Origin: Trametopsis cervina
Lineage: Eukaryota; Basidiomycota; Agaricomycetes; Polyporales; Irpicaceae
NCBI GenBank assembly: GCA_022385755.1
Contig: MU278357.1
Coordinates: 62,001 to 126,000, forward strand
Length of the DNA stretch: 64,000 nt
Reading direction: 5' to 3'
Of this stretch, positions 34,684 to 45,929 are shown in pieces. The notes beneath the pieces are model-generated. The model saw nothing but the letters and a program-made list of their open reading frames with translations. It had not been told where the DNA came from and did not search any database. Position 1 is the stretch's first letter. Each line of letters opens with the position of its first letter. The translations under genes and the position numbers were made by a program.

Positions 34684-36134
34684 TCAGTCGCCGTCGGCAT
34701 TAGTGTCCTGTGGGGACTCTTCTCCATCCAAGGCAAGTTCACGGATTCTTTGTTCTTCAATCGCTATCTGTTCATCTTCCTGCTCTTGGCGGTACTTCGC
34801 AAGATCCCAGTCTTCCTCGTCTTCCTCTTCGTCCTCGAACCACTCGGGGTTGTAGGTGAACTGCGCAGAAATGGTTAGCGGAGTCGCTCGTGTAGAAGGT
34901 TGTGCTACTTACGAGATCTCTGCCGCTCATACCACTGTTCTTTCCAGCCGCGGCCTGCGCGTCCTTAGCCTTCTTCGTGACCTCTTCTTCGGCCATTTTC
35001 TTGTCCATCCTCGTCCGCTTCCACTTTGCAAACGTCTCCGGCGTGACCGGCGTCAAGTTCGACCCGAGCTTATGTCGCTACGCACCCAATAAATATGAGG
35101 CAAAAACTGAAGAAGAAGAACACGACGAACCTCTACTTCCAGGAACTCTTCCAGACTGATTGTGTTGGCTTTCTCCGCATCCGCAGCTGCCTTTCGCTGT
35201 GACTTGAGCATAAAGCCTGGAGGCAGAGCGTGTCGGTATTGACATTTTTCGCCGTTCGGACACTCCCAGAACCACCCGAATCTAATATGAATCATCAGTC
35301 TCGGTGCAAAAAAGCAAGCAGTGAGCATGGAACGTACTTCTCAGATTCAATGGCTTCGATGAAGTACTTGCATACAATCTAGTGGATTTGAGTGACCGGC
35401 ACAAGATGATAGAAAAGATTATTCGACTCACATCCGTAGTTGTCTTCGGGTTTCCATGCTTGGACATCACCACCTGTTTCAACTTTTCGTCGTCCCATTG
35501 ATCCATCGTATCTTCAGTGGGGGTTTAGCCGAACAGTTGATACATACTCAGAATTGTAACGCATTACGCACCTTGCATCTTCTCTTCTCTCGTATCTTCG
35601 TACAAGTTTCTCTTCTCGACCTTTCGGCCTACGTCAAGGTCATGACTGAATTTGCACTTGGATCCCTTTTCACAATTCCCCGCCTTGAAGAATGCACACA
35701 GCACTGTCTTCGGGTCCACACCAAACGGCACCTTCTGCACCTGTGTGGGCTTCAAAAGTGCTGCCTCCTCCTTCTTACGCTTCTCCTCCTCCAGCTTCGC
35801 TTTCTCCCTCAGCTGCTTCTCCTTCTCTTTCTCCAACGCCGCGCGAGATTTTCCAGCAGATTGCTGCTGCTTCTCGATAATAGCGACCTTCTTCTGTACC
35901 TGCGCCGACCGGTTTTTCTGTGATTCCACCGCACTGCATTAGCACGAACGTCCCTCACACAGCACACGACGTAGTTCATTGGAGAAACAAACATTTTTCA
36001 TCCCAAAAGTCTGTCATTTCCTCGTCAATGCTCGTTCATCAGCTTGGAAGCATAAATTACTTGGATCGCAGACATACCTTGTCATCCTTCACCTTAGAAC
36101 TCGAACCCTGCTGCTGCTGCTTTTTGGGCGCCAT
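34684..36134 (-). CDS. TMA46: Translation machinery-associated protein 46 (DRG family regulatory protein, CCCH type)
   Basis: Ribosome-associated partner of the DRG GTPase Rbg1, homologous to ZC3H15/DFRP1. Eight exons on the minus strand give 344 aa: 36134-36078, 36010-35993, 35917-35572, 35511-35432, 35378-35338, 35281-35131, 35077-34913 and 34860-34684. The N-terminus [19 protein letters not shown] joins an 18-nt exon TFGMKN and then [10 protein letters not shown], reproducing the family signature. A charged coiled-coil-like helix follows. CCCH finger 1 is [19 protein letters not shown]. Finger 2 runs across two introns from CKYF to [11 protein letters not shown]. The DRG-binding part contains [13 protein letters not shown] and [12 protein letters not shown]. 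The C-terminus is acidic. Confidence 0.94.
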
Positions 36135-36599
36135 GATGTATAGTCCCTAGATAATGAGTAGATTCTTGTCAAGCAAGGTGACGGTCGTAGACGAGATAAC
36201 AGATGATTTGGGGGCGGTGGTGGCCTCAGTGATCCCAGGTGGATGTGCACGAGTAGGTGCTTAAGCGCGCGATATGCTCAGAACTGATGAAGATCTTACG
36301 TATCATCTATGACACTTCTTATCACTTTTCCAAACGAAACTGCGTAGAATTTATCCACCGCGAGACATGTAATGCTACAGCATTGGGGACGACTTTTTTT
36401 GGTAAGGCAAGATCCTTCGCAGCTCACGTCCATCGCGAGGTATTCAGTAACGAGTTCACGATGAGCTCACCATCCCCTCAGCCAGTGTGCACTTGCCATT
36501 ATAACTTTCTAAAGCGAGCATGTTACGTTCTTGAGAAGGGGAAGATTCGAATTATACGCAAAAGAACTATGGAGGTAGTGGCAACCTTTGGCTCCTTCC
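36135..36599. other. Intergenic: TMA46 upstream region
   Basis: Short spacer between the TMA46 start (-) and the NAA20 stop (-). No conserved element was recognised and open frames are short. Confidence 0.45.
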
Positions 36600-37375
36600 C
36601 TACGAGACTTCATTCCGGTTGACGATGAAGTCTCGACCATTCGGCCGTACAGACCGCCTTCCAGAGTCTTTTGATAGCGGTTTGCGCATATCTGCACCAC
36701 GTCCTCGGAGTAAGAATGAAATCCCTCAATGTAGGAGTATAGCAATAATGCGCACCGAATGCATCTTCTTCATCCTTCGCCGATTTGCCCAACCCCAGAC
36801 TCTCGTAATATTCTTTCACCCGCCTATACACACTGTATCCTAACCCTTCGTACATCTTGATAGCAACATAGTTGTTACACCTGACGTATAAGTCGACGAA
36901 ATATCCTTTGTACACCTGGTCGGATACGTTTTCAAGGAGGTCCATCATCTTGCGTGCCAGAGACAGCCTGCGGTATTCAGGAGCAACAGTAATTGCTGTG
37001 ACGTGCCCGTGCCATTCAGGACCAAGGCCTTCGGCCTTGCCAATAACTACGAGTATCATCAGCGAAGAACCTTAATGTAGAGTGAAGTATCTGTTCACCG
37101 TAGCCCATCATACGGCCACTGGGAGCTTCTTGCGTGCAGCACAGGTCGGGCCATCTCGACAAGTAACTCAGATAAAAGCTTATGCCGTACTAAGATGATG
37201 GTTTGAGTGTATGCAGGCGTATGCACAAGTGTGGATTCACATACCGTCTCAGTCCATATATCCAGATTACTGGCTGGTGATGTCAGTGAACAACCTATGA
37301 TGTATGTTTGCATTGCACGCACATGTTGTTGAATTTAAACATGTCTGTTGCACGGAATGGCCGGAGTACACTCAT
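36600..37375 (-). CDS. NAA20: N-terminal acetyltransferase B catalytic subunit
   Basis: GNAT enzyme that, with Naa25, acetylates the initiator methionine of proteins starting Met-Asp, Met-Glu, Met-Asn or Met-Gln, co-translationally. Five exons on the minus strand (37375-37323, 37269-37245, 37189-37099, 37046-36756, 36691-36600) give 183 aa. The N-terminus MSVLRPFRATDMFKFNNINL and the phrase PSGRMMGYVIGKAEG are diagnostic for Naa20. The acetyl-CoA loop reads VAPEYRRLSLA, in which the usual Gly of RRLGLA is Ser. GYFVDLYVRCNN and the C-terminal RPNGRDFIV are also family features. Exon 2 is only 25 nt. Length matches the family. Confidence 0.94.
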
Positions 37376-37666
37376 GACTGTACGGTTTTGGTAAATGTCG
37401 AGGTAAAGTCAGACAGCTGAGCGTATTGAAGGTCGTGATACAAGGGAGACCTCGGAGAAGCCAGCAGGATGCAATGAGGTCGCCGGTCCGAACTTGGCCG
37501 CCGCTTTCAAGTGTCCTCAAGAAAAATATATGAACATATATACACACGCCTATCAATACAACAATATGCAGGACACCTAGAGTCAGAAAGACAGTTGCGG
37601 CATGTATAGCATAACCCTCTTTATGACTAGGAACAATGCGTAAGTTACCCGATGACTACAACAGCG
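37376..37666. other. Intergenic: NAA20 upstream region
   Basis: About 290 nt between the NAA20 start (-) and the stop of the ABC transporter (-). It contains a short AT-rich block (ATATATGAACATATATACAC, about 37525) that may be a promoter element or a 3' UTR signal. Confidence 0.4.
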
Positions 37667-40600
37667 CTACCGCTTTTCCTTGACATAGAAGTGCAGGACA
37701 AGGTAGCTAGAGACAATGAATGTGCCAATAAATATGCCAAGAAGGGCAATGTTTGGCCACCAGAATGACTATCCAGAATTGCATCAATATCAGGCTGGCG
37801 GTGCAAATATTGAGGACGACGTACGTTGGCTCGAAGACCGAATAGCGACAGGATGGTAGCAGCTGGAATATCCAGTTCCACACCATACTATGAGAAGATA
37901 TGAGGACGACAAACTGGCAGCGAAAAAAATGGTCAACAAACCTTTTTCTGCTTCAACTGGAGGTACTTGAGTTCATTCACAGCAAGAGCCTCGTAAGCCG
38001 CATGGAAGAACGAAACATCGTGTAGCCATTGGAAAGATGGGTGCAATGTCTCACGGTTGACAAGAAGACCGGTGAACAAGAGGCTGTCCATATTTTGTCA
38101 ACTTCAGGATCTATAGGGTAGGATAGGAACTCACTTGAATAACATAATCAACGTGCCGACCAAGCTACCCACGCTGACGCTTGCGAACCCAACCGATAAC
38201 AGCAATACGATACTCGCAGTTGCCAGGTTGAACAGTATAAGGGTCAGCATGAACTTCCAGAAAATTGCAACCTCTGGCACTAGCCCGACCAATCCATATA
38301 GGATCGATCCAAAGACCAGTGGTGGAATGACTCGCAGCGGGAGCATATCGAAGAGGACCTAAGCACAAACATAAATAAAACAAAGAGTATAAGACATTGG
38401 GAACGTGCGTACCTTCGACAAGAAATATGTAAGCGGGCTGTAGTAGCCATTTGCCCTGAGAACATATGTAAACATCAACATCAGGTATCAGCCGTAATGG
38501 ACGTCTGGACGAACCTTTCGCGCATAAAGAGTAACCGTTCGTCGGCAAACAAGCTAAGGCTGGACAGACACGAGAAACCGAATAATGCCAGGGTGAAGAA
38601 GAATACGCCTGTGAACTCGCCTGGTGAGACTGCGTAGATAATGCGAGAATGAAAGAAAACTCACCCAATCGGTTCTGCATTCCAGGGATATCATACCCAG
38701 CGTGGAAGTAGAACATTCCACAAATCACTACAACCAGTTCAGCAAAGTTACATATCCACGTAGTGTAGAAGGCCACGTACAGGCAACAACAACAGCGGAA
38801 ATGTAGTGCGCCGCCAAGAGAGCAGGGTTACGATACAGGTTCTTGAAGGCCCTTCCACTGAGGATGGTGAACTGTGTTGGCCAACTGGCACGCTGCCGTC
38901 CCCGAGTGAGCGTGTTTTCAGTAACAACATCGGGTAATTCCTGTTGTTGCGTGCTCTCTGCCTCTGCCGCTCTAATCTCAGCCTGTAGCTCAGCTGCAAT
39001 CTCGCTATCTTTGAAAGCGTTGACCAAAGCAGCTAATTTTGGCTGCAACGGGGCATTGTTGCGCTGCTGTGAAGAAGGTGATATTGCCTCCAAGAGTTGA
39101 GAGGTCTTGCGCTTGATGTAGCTGGTAGAAGTTCCGACGGCTGTGCTTGATCGTGTCGTGATATCGGTTTCCTCAGTAGCGGATGGCTGACGGTCTCTCG
39201 GGAATAAGGTAGAGGGGGTCGCTGCAGATGTACCGAGTCCCTGCTCTTCGTCATGATCTCCACTTGAGGAAGGCGCTTCACTGGGAGGACTCTCGGGTGT
39301 ACGTGGTTCCATACCAGCGAGCATGGTTGTATCAACTGCATGTGGTCATTTAGAAATAGTATCATATACTGAGGAGTGACGACACTCACTAAGGAAGTCA
39401 GCGATGTTGAATCCTGGGGGGCAGGGATTCCCTATCGTCTGAAGGTAGTCGTAGCACCTCGCTGTCTCTCCGGAATAGATTAGTTTTCCCTTGGCAAGGA
39501 GAACGAGCTTGTCGAATAAGGACACAATGTTGCTGCGCGGCTGATGTATAGTGAAGATGACAGTTCGGTTGTAGTCCCTGGCGAGGGACACCAAGCTGTC
39601 AACCACGCTCAGAGCATTGAATGCATCGAGACCTAGTTCCCGAGTGAGATAATATAACAGGAAGCTATGCCAGAGAGCTCTTACCACTTGTCGGTTCGTC
39701 GAGGAACAAGATTGACGGGCTCGTGACCAATTCACAGGCTATAGAGACTCGGCGCTTTTCGCCACCAGAGATTGAGCGATGGCCTATAGTACCCGCGAAC
39801 CATTGGAACCCGGAAAGATCGAAGAGCATGCAATAAACAATTCGTACCTGAACTGCCAATTCTAGAGTCCTTAATACCAAGAATGCCCAATTCGTGCAGA
39901 GTCTCCAAGGTCCTGAACTTCTTCGCAGCAAGGCTCATTTCCCGTGGTAAACGCAATAGCGCAGAGTACAGCACCGTCTCGTAGACCGTCAGGGTGCTCA
40001 TGAGCGTATCCTCCTGATCGACAAATCCTATAACCTTCCTGAATTCGGAGTCGGGAACCTCGCGTCCATTAACGAGCGTGCGACCGCCCACGTTTCCGCG
40101 TTTGTTCTTACGGGCCAAGATATCCAGGAAAGTTGATTTTCCAGCGCCAGATGCACCCATGATAGCCATTAGTTGACCCGGCTTCACAGAACCAGATATC
40201 TTGTCCAATATCAAGTGGTCACCCAACTGATAGGAAATGTCAGAGAAGTGGAGAGACGCGGGAAGGTGGTCTGTCATGAGCTTGGCAGACTCTGCTTCAG
40301 GCAAATGGATGCGACCAAATTCTCCTGAGCGCGTGCGGCTTGCGTACCAGATACCTGTTTAAGGGGATGTCAGCAGAGTGGGATTGCAAATAGGAAGAAA
40401 CATACCAGCAGAGACGCTAAGCACGATAAGCCCAGCACCGGCAACACTGAGAGCGACAAAGCGCGTCGTATCAGGTTTGGGGGGCGTCTGAAAGATGTGT
40501 GAGTATCCACGCTCGTAATGTCATAAGCATACGTACTACGTATCCCGGGACTTGAGAGTAGTGCAAGCACTCGCCACTTTCACATTCGAGAGTAATATAC

Positions 40601-41687
40601 GAATCTCCGAAGAACGTCAGAATGAGATCGTTCAAGCCAGGCTCTTCAAATTTGCATCCCTGTCCTGTGGTACAACTGAAAGTGGCGGGTCCCCTGATGT
40701 CTTCTTTCAAGAAATCGCTTATATCTGTGGCATATATGAGATAGTTTAAGCAAATAGCGTGCTCGGTACGCACCAATGCTGCCGTTTTCCCCGCATATGA
40801 ACCTGCCGGGTACACACTTGCAGTTCATGTTATCACACGAGTACTTCGTCACATTCTTGTCGTGGCCGATTTCGATACCAGATGTACAGGTATCCAGAGA
40901 GCAATAGAACGACTCGACCTGGGCTGTCCAGAACTGGAATTGACAGGTCGCGTCTTCCTTGTCGCAGCTGAAGGTCACCTCCGGAGGTCTATCTGGGAGC
41001 ATATCGAGGATCTTGCGGTTGGTAACGACACAGGCCTGATGATTCTCGTACACAGTCTCGCCGGTCTTGTAACATGTCATGTTTGATACACCAATATCGT
41101 CATCATCCAGCTGGTCCAGGCGGCCGCGTAGGGGGAAGTTGCGGCAAGCCGAATCAGTCTTGCAGACATTGCAATTCACGCCGCCCCAGCCGTCCTTGCA
41201 CTCGCACTGCTTGCCCTCCTCTCGTTGGCGCCGCTTGTCTCCGTCTGCAAGGGAGTCACACTCTGTGGTTGTATAAGCATAAGCTCGCAAGGTTCGCGAT
41301 ATAAACTTACGCGGAGTCAAGCAATCCACCCCCGCCCATCCCGGAGGGCACTTGCACTGCCCGTCATATCTTGAACACTCGCCGAAGTGTCCACACGAGT
41401 ACTGATCAAGCTGGCAGTTGAAGCATGGAGGGCATTCGGCTAGGCAGTCCGTATGTTAGTTTTGAACAGAAATACAATGCTGAGCATACTTGGCCGTAGT
41501 TCCGACGTTAATGACTGGAAACTACGTCAGTAGAGTTAGATAGTCGTGTAGTTGCACTCACTGAAAGCGCGTAGCTCTGAGGATTGAGGCTAAGGTAAGT
41601 GCTGTTCCCCGCACCACCTTGAGTTTTACCGATGACTTGTGTACATGTTGAAAGCGCGAATAATGGAATGAGCAAAGCCGACAACAT
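37667..41687 (-). CDS. ADP1: ABC transporter of the ABCG group with EGF-like extracellular domain (ADP1 type)
   Basis: Membrane half-transporter with an unusually large ectodomain, as in yeast Adp1. The substrate is unknown. At least twelve exons give roughly 1,050-1,100 aa. A signal peptide ([20 protein letters not shown]) starts the protein. Cys-rich EGF-like repeats follow ([16 protein letters not shown], then [12 protein letters not shown] and [12 protein letters not shown]), then a disulfide-rich region with NxT sites. A single membrane segment ([16 protein letters not shown]) leads to the cytosolic nucleotide-binding domain: Walker [10 protein letters not shown], signature [10 protein letters not shown], Walker [15 protein letters not shown] Ser-rich linker and a C-terminal set of about six membrane helices complete it. 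The early exons sum in phase (41687-41562, 41514-41490, 41439-41311, 41262-40774, 40724-40537). It is divergent from the Cys-rich membrane protein gene at 42128. Confidence 0.93.
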
Positions 41688-42127
41688 TGAGTGAAGGTAG
41701 TGGTCGTGCGCAATCAAACCAGTCACCCGCGCAGTTCGTGCAGTATGACACTACCAGGTACGGCGGCACATACCGCGGGTTGGCATCGACGGGCCGGGCC
41801 GTCTTTGATGCGCCTCCAGATGCATCCGCATCTGGGTTTCGAAATTCTATTCTGCTTCCTCCGAGCAACTCAGACTCTCGTTCGGACCACGTTGAATTCT
41901 AGCAAATGTCTTCACACATGAAGCTTGACTCTCGAAGAGCATCGAGCTGTAGTCTCGTATCCCAATAACCGGATACCTCATTTCTACGTGTCGGCTCGTG
42001 TGAACTCAGGAGGCTGACGAAGGAATCCGTTTTTGTGTTTCCTCACCAGCTGACAGATTATGTGTAGTTCTGAATAACTGCTCTGTCGCGTGCAAGAGAG
42101 CTTTTCGTGTATCCTCGCCAATGCGCA
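41688..42127. promoter_or_regulatory. Shared divergent promoter of the ABC transporter and Cys-rich membrane protein
   Basis: 440 nt separate the two start codons, so regulation is probably shared. No clear TATA box or known operator was recognised. Co-expression is inferred from the layout only. Confidence 0.5.
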
Positions 42128-43261
42128 ATGGCCGCTCTCAAGCTTGTAGTCCTTATCCTGCTAACCTTGACCAAGCTCGCGAAATGCGGAACTGTCTCCC
42201 TCGGTGGGCCATGCTCGATGGATAATAACAGGGTTGATCCTGCTACCCACAAGTTTCTTACTGACTGCGACGAAAAGACTTTTTGTGCCGCCGGGGATTC
42301 CACGACCGGGACATGTCAAGCCAAAGGATGCCGACGCGACGAATTCCCCTTCGGTTACGACGACAGAGAAATCCTGCCCCCTCTTTGTGATCGCGGGACG
42401 TTCTGCCCAGACGAGGGCAGTTGGTGTCAAAAACTCATCGATGTCGGGCAGCCGTGCCAGATGAACAGAGACGAACAATGCGCTCTGCCGCCAAATTGGG
42501 GCACCTCAGCAGACGACCAGACAAGAGACGGGGCAATCTGCCTGTTCTCTACGTGTATGTAAGTAAATTCAATCAATTCATTTACACATCTCATCAATAG
42601 TTCCAGGCACCCAAATGCTACACTTGGGCTCGCTTGCCTCGTAGATACGAACAACTATATCTTCGTTGAAGCCAACGGTCAAGATGGGAACAACACCATC
42701 ATCCGGCATAATTGTCAAACTCCACAACTGTACTGTGACACGGCGGCTCTACAATGTGTTCCCAGTAAGGACGTCGGTGAAGAATGCACTCTCGATATGG
42801 AATGCTACTCGGTATGTAATTTTTTCTTTGCTAACTACCCGCTGAAACTCATGAACAATCTTTCACAGCAGAACTGCAGTGCTAACATGTGCTCAGACGC
42901 CTTCGGTACTCCTAGGGTGGTGCAAAGCTGGCAATACGCCGTGACCATCTTTATTGTCTCTCTCGGTGCATGTGTTTGTCTACTCTCAGTTGGCCTATAC
43001 TGACTTGTCATCTGTGCAGCTATGGGCACAACGGTGATCGCTCTGATCATCTCACATAAACGCCTCCGTTTACAAGGCCACCGAGAACTGCGGGAATATT
43101 ATCATGAGCAAATAAGGTGCGCGTTACCTTCGTTCCCTGGATTCCCACGCGTCTACTTACTTCGCGGGTACAGCTTACGACGATCATTGTTTGCCCTGCA
43201 CCATACAGCAGCCCGCAGCGCACATACGGAGAAATACTCCGCTTTTGCACGCTCAAGATAG
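42128..43261 (+). CDS. Secreted-type Cys-rich single-pass membrane protein
   Basis: Not recognised by function. Five exons (42128-42558, 42601-42811, 42869-42965, 43020-43116, 43174-43261) give 307 aa. The protein starts with a signal peptide (MAALKLVVLILLTLTKLAKC). The extracellular part of about 210 residues has many cysteines in a pattern resembling dickkopf- or EGF-like small disulfide domains: CDEKTFCAAGDSTTGTC, LCDRGTFCPDEGSWC, GEECTLDMECYSQNCSANMC. One membrane helix follows (YAVTIFIVSLGAMGTTVIAL), then a short basic cytosolic tail. Topology is type I. The ATG at 42128 was chosen because it begins the signal peptide directly. Divergent from the EGF-bearing ABC transporter, which suggests but does not prove a joint role at the cell surface. 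Confidence 0.85.
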
Positions 43262-43669
43262 ATCGGTCATTGTACTCATACATTTATGGCTACATGAGAT
43301 GATCGAAGAGTCAATCACATCCGTATCTGTTCTAGCTATGATTTATGTGGACTGTGACAACAATATATCTGCAAGGTCCCATACGATACCACATTTGTGA
43401 TCGGACTGTCCCCACACCGATCGTAGACATAGCAGCGTGCTATCTCGAGGCTATTCACATGAAGAATCTGTTTACAGGTCGTGAGGAAGTGTCAAGGCTA
43501 TCCACAACTGCGAGGGGGTTAAATGAGCTTCCAAACCGATCCGCTTATCGAGACGTGCAAAGTTCCAAACAGGATCGAGAATTCTCGCAATGATCAGTGG
43601 TAAGTAGCGTTCATCCAGCATCTCTAAGCTACAGTATAATTACAAGTACATACATGATACACATTCAAT
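43262..43669. other. Convergent intergenic region
   Basis: 3' flanks of the Cys-rich membrane protein (+) and the reductase (-). AT-rich, with no open frame of interest. Confidence 0.45.
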
Positions 43670-44943
43670 TTATTCTTGGGGACGTGCCACCAACTTGCTT
43701 GCGCTGACCTTCCCATCCTTTAATTTCTCCAGAGCATCGGGGATGCCAGCAAGCCCATTGGGAACCACCTCGACATTGTTAGGCTGCAAGGAACATTAGC
43801 GATCTGAGCAGTTACACAGGGTGTTTAGATAGCGCACCTTCAGCTCTCCGGACTCGAACAGCGCGGTAAGGTTCTTGTAAAGGCTCACGCCGAGCGCTCT
43901 CTGGTTCGGGTCGAAGACTGTGCCATACACGGCAACGAGATCTTTGTCCTTTGTCAACTTCGATTCGTCGATTGCGGGACCCAAAACCAAGACGAGTGTG
44001 CCTCCTGGTGCAAGGATATCGTAAGCGTCATTCTGGGTATCTTTCAATGAGATGGAATCGTAGATGATCTTGATTGGGTCGGAGGTGATGGACTGCACAG
44101 CCTGCGGGAGCGGCTCGTTACGGTCGATTACGTGCGTGGCTCCGAGGGACTTCACGAATGTTTCGTTATGCTTCGATGCGGTGGTGATTATAGGGGAGAA
44201 TCCAGACAGTTTCGCAAGCTGGATAGCTGTACGGGAAGAAAAGAGCGACTCTGTCAGATGTGGTATAAAATGAATGCCAAATGGAACAATTACCTTGCTG
44301 GCCCACCGCAGATGCCCCGCCAATAATTAATATCGGCTGACCCGCATATTTGCCTCGACCGCCCTCTTCCCATGCAGGAACTAATTCTGCTCCGCCTCGA
44401 GCAGGCAAGGTGGCTTTCTTGCTGTAAAAGCCAAATGCCGCGGTGGCAAGGGCGAGGGGAATGGTTGCGGCCTGGTCAAAGGACAGATTGGAAGGGAGCT
44501 ATATCGAGAAAAAAAATGTCAACGAAGTCGCACCGGCATACGAAGATCAAGGGCCTACCTTGGCGGTAATCTCCGCGGGCACAATGGCGTATTGTTGGAA
44601 AGTTGCCTCTCGGTTCTTGAAAAAGCCTTGGTGCACACTGTAGTTAGAATTTAGCTTTGATCCTGAATTCGTACTCGGAAGCTTACACTTTGTCGCCTAC
44701 GGCAAAGTTGGTGACGCCATCGCCGACAGCTTTCACAATACCAGCGGCATCCGTCCCCAAGATAGCGGGGTAAGTCTCAAAGACAGTGTCCCAGTAGGAC
44801 TGGATCTTCCAGTCAACTGGGTTAAGTCCAGCTGCGTGAACCTCAACCAAAAGTTCGCCTGCTGCTGGCTCGGGGGTCTCGATCTCGCGAACAGCGTAGC
44901 TGCCTCTTTTTTCGAGGAGGAGAAGGGCTTTATGGGTGGGCAT
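43670..44943 (-). CDS. Medium-chain dehydrogenase/reductase, zinc-free enoyl reductase type, paralog A
   Basis: NADPH-dependent reductase of the MDR superfamily, similar to ToxD-like and trans-acting enoyl reductase proteins; the substrate is unknown. Five exons on the minus strand, the first 44943-44687. The N-terminus [18 protein letters not shown] is followed by the catalytic-domain phrase [18 protein letters not shown] and [17 protein letters not shown]. The Rossmann motif is [20 protein letters not shown], and ATHVIDR and [10 protein letters not shown] follow. The zinc-binding Cys/His residues of true alcohol dehydrogenases are not visible. It ends [12 protein letters not shown]. It shares start, intron positions and most residues with the gene at 49502, which lies in the opposite orientation. 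Confidence 0.9.
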
Positions 44944-45929
44944 TGCGATGAGTAGACTCGGCGTGTGTGAATGATGGGTGCACAGCACTCACCTCTGAGA
45001 CAGTATTTATACAGGAGCAGAGGGTATGACTAAGAGCATGGGAACGCGTGGACTATCCACTTACATGGTTGATGTGTTCACGCGGATTGCAGCGGTATCG
45101 ATTTACTCAGACGTCACTGCCGGTGTGATTCGTAGCATGCCTGTGCGCAGCAGGAGGACGATTAGATTGCGAGCGAAGTTGCTAGAAACTCAAGACGTGC
45201 TCAAGCCTTCACTTCGCGCCAGAATTGGCTTAGGGGGTAATTTTGAAGATGCGTCGTATGTGATCTTCATAACGCGTGCCGTTGGCGTAACGTATGCCGT
45301 CGGGAACGGCACACCGCATTGATTTTCCTCGTGGACCCGCTATAAGATCGGCGAATCACTGCAACAGCGCAATAAACTACGAGCCTGGTGAGGTCCCCGT
45401 TTTCGCAAGTGCCTGCGGCTAGTACTGGCCGAATGAACCAGAAATCTATGCGAGATTAAAGAAGCTTTCAGCGACAGAATCAACCTGAATTTGAAGCCGT
45501 ATCGCAACAGGATGTGGGGAAGTTGGGGTATGAAAGACGTTGTAGTTCTGGCAGAAGGTCACCGCTAACAGAGTTTCTCCAGGGTTTTATTTGATAATGC
45601 ACTTATCTTATAGCTGATAGCCGGAACCCGTACGCAGACGCCCATTGTAGCCTTTGGCTTCACGACCGCCACCCTCCTGTCCCCACTACTTTATCCTCGG
45701 GGAACCTCTTGACGATTAGGACGCATATATAGGACAACAGGGCACATAAATTCGTTCATTACCACCGCCATCACCCTATACGACCCCGGAACGCAACCGC
45801 ACGGCACACACTCCCAATCGGCGTGGAATGCGAGCAAACTAACGGAAGGATATTCTACGACCTCAAGACAAGCCCGAAGAGACAACTCACAAGTCCCTCC
45901 TTCCACTACCACCGAAGTTCACAGACGCA
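44944..45929. promoter_or_regulatory. Divergent intergenic region between reductase A and the WD40 protein
   Basis: About 990 nt with no gene. The left part contains TATTTATACAGG (about 45003), a possible TATA element of the minus-strand reductase. The right part becomes pyrimidine-rich before the ATG at 45930. Confidence 0.45.

Noticed and set aside
42161..42478. Minus-strand ORF opposite the Cys-rich membrane protein
   Set aside because: The plus strand has a signal peptide, ordered cysteines and a consistent five-exon path; the antisense frame has none of these.
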